NCBI RefSeq assembly: GCF_006636205.1
Contig: NZ_VIGB01000003.1
Span: 4,888,501-4,952,500, forward strand
Direction: 5' to 3'
Length of the DNA stretch: 64,000 nucleotides
Source: Kitasatospora acidiphila
Lineage (GTDB): Bacteria; Actinomycetota; Actinomycetes; Streptomycetales; Streptomycetaceae
Positions 17,492-25,003 of this stretch are shown one piece after another (the stretch's first letter is position 1; the number at the start of each line of letters is the position of its first letter). Below the pieces are notes generated by a model that had not been told where the DNA came from, did no database searches, and worked only from the letters and a program-made list of their open reading frames with translations. Both the position numbers and the translations under genes were made by a program.

Positions 17492-18307
17492 ATGCGTGAG
17501 CCTGTGAACCGGACCATCCTGCTGCTCGACATCGAGCGGTTCAGTCGTCGCGACGACGTCGTCCAGGCCGTGCTGCGGAGGTCCCTGAACGCCGTCGTCG
17601 ACCAGACCATGCGCTCCGCCGGGGTGGAGGCCACCCAGCAGTACCGCGAGGACCGCGGCGACGGCCTGATCGTGCTGCTCGACGGCGATGTGGCCAAGAC
17701 GGCGGTGCTGCGGTCCCTGCTGACCACGACACCCGAGCTGCTGTACGAGCACAACCGGCTCGCCTCGGCCGGCGCGCAGCTGCGGCTGCGGCTGGTGCTG
17801 GCCTCCGGCGAGGTCGCCTACGACCCGCAGGACGGCACCGTCGGCGGGGTCGTCGGGCACGATCTCAACCAGGCCTGCCGACTGCTCGACTCCGCCGCGC
17901 TGCGGGACGCCCTGGCTGCGCGGGCGGACGAACCGTGTGTGCTGATGGTGAGCGGCACGGTGTACGACGGCGTGGTGCGGCACGGCCACCGCGGGGTGCG
18001 GCCGGAGCTCTTCCGGCACACCGAAGTGGTCGTCAAGGACGGTGTGCTGGAGGCGTGGCTGCACGGCGGGAGCGGGCCGGCCCAGGACACCGGTGGGCCG
18101 CAGCAGGCTTCCGCCGTCCCGGCCGCGCCGCAGCGCCCGGCCGCACCCGCCGAGCGGGCACCCGAGCAGCCGACCGGCCCCGTGATCCACTTCCATGGCG
18201 CCCCGGTGGTGCACGGTTCCGTCGTCGTCGGGAACCAGCACGGGGTGAGCGGCGGCCAGGTCACCGGCAACGTGGTGCTCGGCGGGTCGACCGGGAGCGC
18301 CTCGTGA
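17492..18307 (+). CDS. Class III nucleotidyl cyclase-like protein with C-terminal amyloid-like motif
   Basis: A 271-residue protein from ATG 17492 (GGAAGG upstream). Residues 8-200 look like a single class III cyclase domain. The first metal Asp is D13 in LLLDIERFS, the second is D57 in RGDG, and the late motif GHDLNQACRLLDS supplies N126 and R130, the ribose and transition-state residues. The lysine that adenylate cyclases carry three residues before the Gly-Asp appears to be Glu (E53), so purine use cannot be assumed. After a Pro/Ala linker the C-terminus carries VIHFHGAPVVHGSVVV and GNQHGVSGGQVTGNVVLGG, the latter shared with the next protein. GTGA overlap with that gene. I read it as the signal-making enzyme of a Pycsar-like system. 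The cyclase fold is an inference from motifs only. Confidence 0.7.
   Translation: MREPVNRTILLLDIERFSRRDDVVQAVLRRSLNAVVDQTMRSAGVEATQQYREDRGDGLIVLLDGDVAKTAVLRSLLTTTPELLYEHNRLASAGAQLRLRLVLASGEVAYDPQDGTVGGVVGHDLNQACRLLDSAALRDALAARADEPCVLMVSGTVYDGVVRHGHRGVRPELFRHTEVVVKDGVLEAWLHGGSGPAQDTGGPQQASAVPAAPQRPAAPAERAPEQPTGPVIHFHGAPVVHGSVVVGNQHGVSGGQVTGNVVLGGSTGSAS
18234..18261 (+). repeat. 28-bp direct repeat, copy 1 (cyclase 3' end)
   Basis: Identical over 28 bases to 18536-18563, 302 bases downstream. It encodes NQHGVSGGQV at the C-terminus of the cyclase-like protein. The nucleotide identity is higher than motif conservation needs, suggesting recent copying or conversion. Confidence 0.9.
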
Positions 18308-20685
18308 CCGATCCGCACGGCCCGCAGGGCGCGGCGTCCGGCGAGCCGCTCGCCGAGCCCGCTCAGCCGGGTTCCGCCGCCGAGAACGACCTGGCGGCCG
18401 CTCAGGCACCTGACCAGGCCGAGCCCGAGGACCGGGCGGGGCACGCCTGGGACTCCCGCCGCGACCTGCTCCGGCACAGCCCCGGCATCATGCTCGGCCG
18501 TGCGGCGACGCTGGGCGGCTCCCTCGTCGGTGGGGACCAGCACGGGGTGAGCGGCGGCCAGGTGATCGGCGACGTCATCCTCGGCGGCAGCAAGGTGGAG
18601 TACCACCTCGGCGGCGACGACGAGGAGCGGTCCGGCGAGATTCCCGTCGCCGAAGTCGAGGCGCTGGCACGGCACTTCGTCCAACCAGCCGCTGCTTCGG
18701 TTGCTTCGGGCGAACCCGCCGGCGGGCAGCCGGACAGCGGTACCGCGGACGCGGACGCCGGGTGGCAGGCGGACAGCCCGTTCGGCGTCGCGGTCGAGGA
18801 ACTGCGCAAGCAGCGCGTCGTGGTGCTCTCCGGGCCGGCCACGACCGGTCGCCGCACCGCCGCCCTGATGCTGCTGCGGGCCGTCCGCGCGACCGCCTAC
18901 CGGGCGATGGACCCCGGGCTGGCGCCGGGCAGGCTGGCCGGTGAGCTGCGGGAGCACTGCGGCCACCTCCTCGCGGACTACGCCACCAGCGCCGAACGGC
19001 CGCTGCGCGAGCACCACCTGCGGGCGCTGAGCGAGCGGTTGGGCGCCACCGGCGGCCACCTGGTCATCGTGGTCGGGCCGCATCCTGTCATCCAGGGCGG
19101 CAGCGGCCATGTGCCGTGGCAGCCGCCCGCGCCGGAGCTGCTGCTGCGCGGCCACCTGCGCCACAAGGAGCTGGGCGGGCGTGGGATAGACGAGCTGCTC
19201 GCCCTGCCCGAGGTCCGGTCGGTGCTCGGGCACCCGCGCCCGGTGGCCGAGTTGGCCCGGTTCGCCGACCGCGTCGCCGAGTACGCGCGCGGAGCCCGGC
19301 CGCTGGACAGCCTCGCGGCGTTCGGCCACTACGCCGCCGAGCGGCAGGTGCGGGAGTGGTTCGACGACACCGTGCAACCCCCGCAGGACGGCCGGCAGCC
19401 GCTGCACGACAAGGCCTTCCTGATCGCGCTCGCCGCCTTCGACGAGGGCCCGTACGCGCTCACCGCCGAGCTGGGCGACGACCTCTTCGGGCGTCTGCAG
19501 CGCATCGAGGACCCGGGCGAGCCGGCCCGCATCCCCGTCTTCGGTACTTCCAGCGCCCAGCGGGTGGAGTACGCCCGTGCCGACCGCTACGAGGAGGCCG
19601 AGGAAACCGAGTGGGGGCCGGTGCTGCAGACCAAGATCCAGTTCCGGGATCCGCTCGCCGCGATCACGCTGCTGCGTGAAGTGTGGACCGGCCACCCGTC
19701 GTCGCGTCCCGCCCTGGTCGGGTGGCTGCGCCGGATGGCGACCGACCCGCGTCCGCTGGTCCGGACCCGCGCCGCCTCCACCACCGCCGTCCTCGCCGAG
19801 ACGGACCTGTCCTCGACCATGGCGCTGCTGATCACCCGCTGGGCCGCCGGCCGGCTGTTCCGGGAGCGGCTGGCCGCGGCGAACGCCCTCACCCTGGCCC
19901 ACCACCTGGGCGCACCGCATGTGCCCCGCATCCTGCGGGGCTGGTGCACCGACCCCGACCACCGGCTGCGGTGGACGGCCGTCCGTGCCTACGCCCTGGT
20001 GGGAGACACATTCCCGGAGCAGGCCGTCGCGGCGCTGGTGGAGGCCGTGCGCGCGTACGAGGGCCGCGGGGGAGCGGCGCGCGCCTGGAGCGAGGAGCTC
20101 GATGAACTCGCGCAGTCGGCGGCCGCGTTGCTGCTCGCAGCCGGCCAGAACGGCGCCGAGCCGGACGGCGGCCCGGGCGGAGCGGACGCGGCGACCGACC
20201 TGTGGCCCACACTGGTCCCGCTGACCACAGGGCGGGGGCGGCTGCGGGAGTTCGTCCTGCGCACCGTCATCCACGCATGCGGTCCGGCGGACGGCGAACC
20301 GGGCATCGGGCGCCCGCTGCTGCTCGACCAGTTCGCCCGCGCCGACCGGGCGCCCGGTACCCCGGGGGCCCTGCTGCGGCAGGCGCTCGCCGCGCTGTGG
20401 CGCACGGTGCTCAACGACGCGATGACCTCGCAGGCCGGCCTTGAGGACATGCGCCGATGGGTCCGGGCCGCGGACCGCGACCCGGAGGCCGAACAGGCTC
20501 TCGGTGAACTGCTCCCGAAGCTGGCCGTCTCGGTCGAGGACGGCAAGCGGCTCGCCTACCTGCTGGAGAACCTGCGCGGCGGCGAGCCTGAGCAGGAGCG
20601 GCCTGCCGTGGCCATGCGGCTGCTGGCGGTCCTGCGGCAGCCGAGTGCCACGGCCCACCAGGCGCCGCACCACCTGGTGTCGTAG
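18304..20685 (+). CDS. P-loop/HEAT-like protein with N-terminal amyloid-like motif
   Basis: A 793-residue protein from GTG 18304. The N-terminal 75 residues are acidic and disordered. Residues 77-96 (GDQHGVSGGQVIGDVILGG) repeat the motif at the end of the upstream cyclase. A degenerate P-loop follows at residues 177-185 (SGPATTGRRTAAL; Arg replaces the Walker Lys), with a Walker-B-like strand near 250 (HLVIVVGP). The rest is helical and repetitive, with HEAT-like units around 470-620 (MATDPRPLVRTRAASTTAVL, DPDHRLRWTAVRAYALVGD). The layout is like STAND/NTPase sensors with an adaptor motif plus a repeat sensor domain. I do not recognise the exact family. It is probably the sensor or switch of the cluster. 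Confidence 0.65.
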   Translation: MTDPHGPQGAASGEPLAEPAQPGSAAENDLAAAQAPDQAEPEDRAGHAWDSRRDLLRHSPGIMLGRAATLGGSLVGGDQHGVSGGQVIGDVILGGSKVEYHLGGDDEERSGEIPVAEVEALARHFVQPAAASVASGEPAGGQPDSGTADADAGWQADSPFGVAVEELRKQRVVVLSGPATTGRRTAALMLLRAVRATAYRAMDPGLAPGRLAGELREHCGHLLADYATSAERPLREHHLRALSERLGATGGHLVIVVGPHPVIQGGSGHVPWQPPAPELLLRGHLRHKELGGRGIDELLALPEVRSVLGHPRPVAELARFADRVAEYARGARPLDSLAAFGHYAAERQVREWFDDTVQPPQDGRQPLHDKAFLIALAAFDEGPYALTAELGDDLFGRLQRIEDPGEPARIPVFGTSSAQRVEYARADRYEEAEETEWGPVLQTKIQFRDPLAAITLLREVWTGHPSSRPALVGWLRRMATDPRPLVRTRAASTTAVLAETDLSSTMALLITRWAAGRLFRERLAAANALTLAHHLGAPHVPRILRGWCTDPDHRLRWTAVRAYALVGDTFPEQAVAALVEAVRAYEGRGGAARAWSEELDELAQSAAALLLAAGQNGAEPDGGPGGADAATDLWPTLVPLTTGRGRLREFVLRTVIHACGPADGEPGIGRPLLLDQFARADRAPGTPGALLRQALAALWRTVLNDAMTSQAGLEDMRRWVRAADRDPEAEQALGELLPKLAVSVEDGKRLAYLLENLRGGEPEQERPAVAMRLLAVLRQPSATAHQAPHHLVS
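18536..18563 (+). repeat. 28-bp direct repeat, copy 2 (start of P-loop/HEAT gene)
   Basis: Second copy, encoding DQHGVSGGQV near residue 78 of the P-loop/HEAT protein. Confidence 0.9.
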
Positions 20686-20702
20686 GCCCGCGGCATCATC
20701 CG

Positions 20703-20764
20703 GTCACGGGTCGGCATCCGTGACATCGCGCCGCCGTGGCCCAGAGGTCACGGCAAGCCGTGAC
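20703..20764. promoter_or_regulatory. Four GTCACGG half-sites in two inverted repeats
   Basis: GTCACGG at 20703-20709 and its complement CCGTGAC at 20718-20724 form one inverted repeat (8-base spacer). GTCACGG 20747-20753 and CCGTGAC 20758-20764 form a second (4-base spacer); the second extends to 11-bp perfect arms (20744-20767). They fill the only sizeable gap (116 bp) inside the cluster. Operators for a dimeric regulator, or an intra-operon attenuator, are both possible. Confidence 0.5.
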
Positions 20765-20801
20765 CTCCCCACGGTCGAACCATCCCAAGGAGAACAAGCC
20801 C

Positions 20802-22073
20802 ATGCCCCAGCCGCTGCAGTGGCAGCAGGATGTGAACCGCCACTCACAGCTCGCCGATCCGGTCGTCACCATCCAGGAGCTGTCGCGGTTCAAGCCGCTG
20901 CGGACCACCCGCATCGACTACGCCCTGGTCTTCACCACGGCCCAGGGCGGCCTCGACACGTATCTGCCGCCCAACCGCCCCAGCCGCACCGAGCTGGCCA
21001 CCCGCAGGTGGAGCAGCGTCTATGAAGTGGACACCGGTCAGCACGGGTTCGACGCCGTGCTGGCACTGCCCAGCCGGGACGACGCCTTCCTCTTCGAGGT
21101 CACGCTGAACTGCGGCTGGCAGGTCACCGGACCGGGCGACTTCGTGGCGAGCGGGGTGCGCGATGTCCCCGCCATGGCACAGGGGTTGGTCGACCAGCTC
21201 ATCCGGCCGGTGCTGCGTCAGTACGCCATGGCGGACAGTGCCATCGCGGAGAAGGCGGCTCAGGAGACGCTGTTGGCGAACGAGCCGCTGGGCGCGACCG
21301 CCGGCTTGTGGCTCGGGTGCGTCATCCAGATCCGCCAGGACGAAGAAGCCCTGCGGCACGCCAGGGAGTTGCGCGAGATCGAGTTCGCCCAGCAGAAGCT
21401 CGACCCGCGGCACGCACTGCACGTGCGCGAGGACGAACTGGCGGCGGAGCGCGCGCTCGCCCAGGGCCGGCATGAGCACCTGCTTGCGCTGCAGGAGCAG
21501 AACCTCGCCCATGAGCGGGAGTTGACGCGCAGCCGGCAGGAGCTGGAACTACGGGAGTACGAAGCGAAGAAGATCGAGTACTACGCGTACTACCTGGAGC
21601 GGGGCGGACCGCAGGCCATGGCGATGCAGCTCGCGCAGCATCCCGAGGACGCGCAGCTGATCATGGCAAACCTGCGGGAGGATCAACTGCGGCTCATGCA
21701 GAACCAGTTTGACGTCGCGATGCGGGCGCTCGGCGGCGGCCCCGGCGGCCTGGAGGAGCACCAGCTGGACGGGCTGCGCGGGCTGGCCGCCAGCGTGACC
21801 AGGGAGCTTCTCAGCGCCAGGTTCGTGTCGGCGCCCTTCGGGAGCGGGTCCGCCGCCGTGGCGGGTGCGCCGCACCCGGCGAGCGCCGACGGCGAGACCG
21901 ACCCGGCACCGGCCGATGCGGCTGCGGCCGACGCGGCTCCGATCGCCGATGCGGTTCCTGCCGCAGACGGGACGCACGCGGCCGCCGCCCCCGTGGACGG
22001 CTCCGGCGCCGAACCGGCCCACGCGGGACCGGTCTTCGGCTACCGCGTCCCGACCCAGCCGCCGGCCCGATGA
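20802..22073 (+). CDS. SPFH-like coiled-coil protein
   Basis: A 423-residue protein from ATG 20802 with AAGGAG eight bases upstream. Residues 1-165 resemble a band-7/SPFH domain by eye (DYALVFTTAQGGLDTYLP, AFLFEVTLNCGWQVTGP, VRDVPAMAQGLVDQLIRPVLR). Residues 200-285 are a strongly charged coiled coil (LREIEFAQQKLDPRHALHV, RQELELREYEAKKIEYYAYY). The last 70 are Ala/Pro-rich and disordered. It has no membrane helix of its own. SPFH proteins scaffold at membranes and often accompany membrane proteases; here a membrane effector and an M48 protease follow. ATGA overlap with the next gene. Family assignment is tentative. Confidence 0.6.
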   Translation: MPQPLQWQQDVNRHSQLADPVVTIQELSRFKPLRTTRIDYALVFTTAQGGLDTYLPPNRPSRTELATRRWSSVYEVDTGQHGFDAVLALPSRDDAFLFEVTLNCGWQVTGPGDFVASGVRDVPAMAQGLVDQLIRPVLRQYAMADSAIAEKAAQETLLANEPLGATAGLWLGCVIQIRQDEEALRHARELREIEFAQQKLDPRHALHVREDELAAERALAQGRHEHLLALQEQNLAHERELTRSRQELELREYEAKKIEYYAYYLERGGPQAMAMQLAQHPEDAQLIMANLREDQLRLMQNQFDVAMRALGGGPGGLEEHQLDGLRGLAASVTRELLSARFVSAPFGSGSAAVAGAPHPASADGETDPAPADAAAADAAPIADAVPAADGTHAAAAPVDGSGAEPAHAGPVFGYRVPTQPPAR

Positions 22074-22630
22074 CCGTCGCGGAGTCGGGAGCGGGGCCGG
22101 GGGCAGGGGCGGAGTCGGAGCCGGCCGCCCGGACCGCCGTTCCGCAGGCCGCCGAGAAGCTGCTCGCGGACCTGCGGCAGGAAGCGGCGCGGGCGGACAC
22201 CAAGGGGTCGGTGCTGGTGGGGGTTCAGGGCACCGCCGCCGCCGCGCTGGTCGGCGTGCTCACCGCGCGGGGCTGGAACCCCGGCACGCTGAGCGCACTC
22301 GGACAGGCGGTGTGGTGGACGGGTGCGGCCTGCTTCCTGGCCTCGATGGGGGCGCTGCTGATGGCGGTGCTGCCGAGGTTCCGGTCCCGAGGATGGCGGC
22401 CGGGCAAGCCGATCACCCACTTCGCCGACATACGGGGCGCGGCCGCGCTCGGGCCGGCCGCGCTGGAGGCGGCACTGCTGGAGACCGAACGCGCGCCGCT
22501 GGCGGCCCTACTGGCCGCGCTCACCGAGAACAGCCGGATCGTCACCGGCAAGTACTGGTGGCTGAGGGCCGGGATGGCCTGCTTCATGGGCGCGCTGGTG
22601 CTGCTACCGGGCTCCCTGCTCGCGGGCTGA
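22070..22630 (+). CDS. Pycsar system effector family protein (PycTM type)
   Basis: A 186-residue membrane protein that overlaps the preceding gene by ATGA. Text typical of streptomycete PycTM-family proteins runs from EKLLADLRQEAARADTKGSV through helix 1 (VLVGVQGTAAAALVGVLTA), helix 2 (AVWWTGAACFLASMGALLMAV), a cytosolic segment starting PGKPITHFADIRGAA, the amphipathic LTENSRIVTGKYWWLRAG and a last helix (MACFMGALVLLPGSLLAG). In known Pycsar systems such proteins bind a cyclic pyrimidine nucleotide and damage the membrane on phage infection. A class III cyclase-like gene three genes upstream on the same strand makes that role plausible here. Confidence 0.85.
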   Translation: MTVAESGAGPGAGAESEPAARTAVPQAAEKLLADLRQEAARADTKGSVLVGVQGTAAAALVGVLTARGWNPGTLSALGQAVWWTGAACFLASMGALLMAVLPRFRSRGWRPGKPITHFADIRGAAALGPAALEAALLETERAPLAALLAALTENSRIVTGKYWWLRAGMACFMGALVLLPGSLLAG

Positions 22631-22673
22631 GCGCGGGCGCCTTCTTCGCACGACATCCAGGAGTTGTGGATCC

Positions 22674-24317
22674 ATGACCACCTACCAGCCCCAGCCTGGC
22701 CCGCACCACGCCGGCGACCTCGACGCGCCGCCTCCGTACCCGGGGAGGAGCCGCCCGCCTACCCTGCGGCTCCGGCCTACCCGGGGAGGCGCCTGTCTCT
22801 TCTGCGGCGCCGGTCTATCCCGAGGCTCCGGCCCGCACGGCAGCGGCGCCTGTTTACCCGGAGGCTCCGGCTTACCCGGGGGAGGAACCGCCCGCCTACC
22901 CGACGGCGCCGGTCTACCCGGAGGAGGCGCCTGTCTCTCCTGCACCGCCGGTGTACCCCGAGGCTCCGGCCCGCACGGCAGAGGCGCCCGCCTACCCCGA
23001 GGCACCGGCCTACTCGGGGGAGGAACCGCCCGCCTACCCCGGTGAGCCCCCGTTCCCCCTGGCCCCGCCCACCCCCGCTCCCGTGGCCGACCCGCCCCCG
23101 CCTACCCGTCCGGCCCGGCTCCCGCCTACCCGGCTGCGGGCACCCCGGTTGCCACCCCCACCGCACCGCCCGTGACCCCGCCGGCCCCGGACTGGGTCTC
23201 CGAGTTGCCGCCGCAGCCTCCCCACCCACCGGCGGCAGCGCCGGGGGAGCAGGACGACCTGGTCCTGCAGTCGGGCCGCAAGCATCTGAAGGCACGTCAG
23301 CGGGGCGTGGACGGAGCTGCCTTCTCACAGCTGGTGGTGGCCCTGCCGATGGCTCTGATCAGCCTGGTCGTCGTGGCGGTCGTCTCCTCCATGGTCCCGC
23401 TGGCCGGAGCGTTCGTGCCGCTCGTGTGGTTGCTGTCCGGCCCGTTGGTCTTCAACTCCCGTGTCGAGGCGGTGATCGCCCGACACCTGCTGGGCATGCG
23501 GCGCCCCGAGCCGGCGGACGCCCAGCGGCTGGCAGAGGTCTGGGGGGAGGTGACCCGTCGCGCCGGAGTCCGGCCCGACACCTACGAGTTGTGGATCCAG
23601 GAGCGCGCCGAGCTGAATGCCACGGCAGCGGCCGGTCACATCGTCGGGGTGACCCGGCATGCGATGGACCGGCTGCCGAACTCGCAGTTGGCGGCGGTGC
23701 TCGCCCATGAGCTGGGCCACCATGTGGGCGGGCACACCTGGGCGGGGCTGCTGGTCGACTGGTACGCGCTGCCGGCCCGGACGGCGGGCCGGTTGATCGC
23801 CGTCGTGCTGTCCAAGACGCTGAAGGCGAAACCCGCATGCGGCGGCTGCCTGCTGGTGATGGTCGTGTGGTTCGTCGCGTTCCTGTCGTTCTTCCAGGGG
23901 CTGTGGTGGCTGGTGCTCTCCGTCGCGGTCGCCCCGCTGATGATCTCCTGGCTGCACCGGCGCGCCGAGTCCCGCGCGGACGACTATGCCGCCGGGCTCG
24001 GCTTCGGTGCGGAGCTGAAGGCGGTGCTCCGCCAGGAGCTCCAGAGCCGCCCCGCCCCGGCGCCGGGCTCCGTGGCCCGGACCCATGGTTGGCCCCCGCA
24101 CCCCGGCGCCCCGTACTCACCCCAGGCGCCCTGGCCCCCGGCCCCGCCGCAGACCCCCGGATGGCCCCCGCACCCCGCCAACTCCCCGTTCGCCGCCAAG
24201 CCCGCCAAGCCGGACCCCGCCCAGGTTCTCGCGCGGGCCGCGCACCGCAATGTCGAGGCCCGCCTGAAGCACCTGGGCCGCAGCGAACGCGAACCGCGTG
24301 AGCCGATGGGCAGGTAG
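22674..24317 (+). CDS. M48 family membrane metallopeptidase with YP-repeat N-terminus (three frameshifts)
   Basis: Starts at ATG 22674 (CAGGAG upstream) as MTTYQPQPGPHHAGDLDAPP. The first 160 residues are imperfect repeats of the type EEPPAYP-APVYPEEAP. Three single-base losses (G-runs 22742-22745 and 22783-22786; C-run 23095-23099) move the frame stepwise and together restore it. The enzyme half then has two hydrophobic helices (LVVALPMALISLVVVAVVSS), the zinc motif HELGHH in AVLAHELGHHVGG, another membrane pair and the third-ligand region RRAESRADDYAAGLG. The C-terminus is Pro-rich and basic. It closes the cyclase cluster. M48 membership is firm; a role in effector activation is inferred. 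Confidence 0.8.
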
Positions 24318-24334
24318 CCACCACCGCAGGTGAC

Positions 24335-25003
24335 TCACCCGCCCGGCTCGGCCCCGTCCATCAGGCGGCTCTCCCAGGCCCAGGCGGCGATCTCCACCCG
24401 GTTGCGGACGCCGAGTTTCTGCTGAACGGCCGTCAGATGGCTCTTGACGGTGGAGAGCGAGATGAACAGCTCGGCGGCGATCTCCTGGTTGGTGCGGCCG
24501 CGCGCGATGAAGCGGATCACCTCGACCTCGCGGGCGGACAGCGGCCGGGCCGTCGGGGCGGTGGACGCGGCGCGGGCGGGGGCCAGTCGGCGGAGCAGCC
24601 GCAGGGTGACGGACGGGGAGATCAGCGCGTCGCCGGCGTGCGCGGCACGCACCGCCTCGATCAGCAGGGCCGGGGCGGCGCCCTTGAGCACGAAGCCGAC
24701 GGCACCGGCGTGCAGCGCGCCGTGCACGTACTCGTCGAGGTCGAAGGTGGTGACGACCACCACCCGGAGCGGCTCGGCCACCCCGGGGCCCGCCAGGGCG
24801 CGGGTCACCTCGATGCCGTCCAGCCGGGGCATCCGGATGTCGACCAGGCAGACGTCCGGCCGCAGCCGGCGGGCCAGCTCGACCGCCTCGGCCCCGTCGG
24901 CGGCCTCGCCCACCACCGTGATGTCGTCCTGGTCCTCCAGGATCAGCCGCAGGCCGGAGCGGATCATCGCCTGGTCGTCGGCGAGCAGCACCCGGATGCT
25001 CAT
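24335..25003 (-). CDS. NarL/FixJ family response regulator
   Basis: 222 residues. Receiver domain MSIRVLLADDQAMIRSGLRL with the phospho-acceptor Asp in VCLVDIRMPRLDG and the switch Thr/Lys region (VVVTTFDLDEYVHGALHAGA, VLKGA). C-terminal LuxR helix-turn-helix LSAREVEVIRFIARGRTNQE...SLSTVKSHL. ATGA overlap with the sensor kinase gene upstream makes a clear pair. Confidence 0.95.
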   Translation of the reverse strand: MSIRVLLADDQAMIRSGLRLILEDQDDITVVGEAADGAEAVELARRLRPDVCLVDIRMPRLDGIEVTRALAGPGVAEPLRVVVVTTFDLDEYVHGALHAGAVGFVLKGAAPALLIEAVRAAHAGDALISPSVTLRLLRRLAPARAASTAPTARPLSAREVEVIRFIARGRTNQEIAAELFISLSTVKSHLTAVQQKLGVRNRVEIAAWAWESRLMDGAEPGG

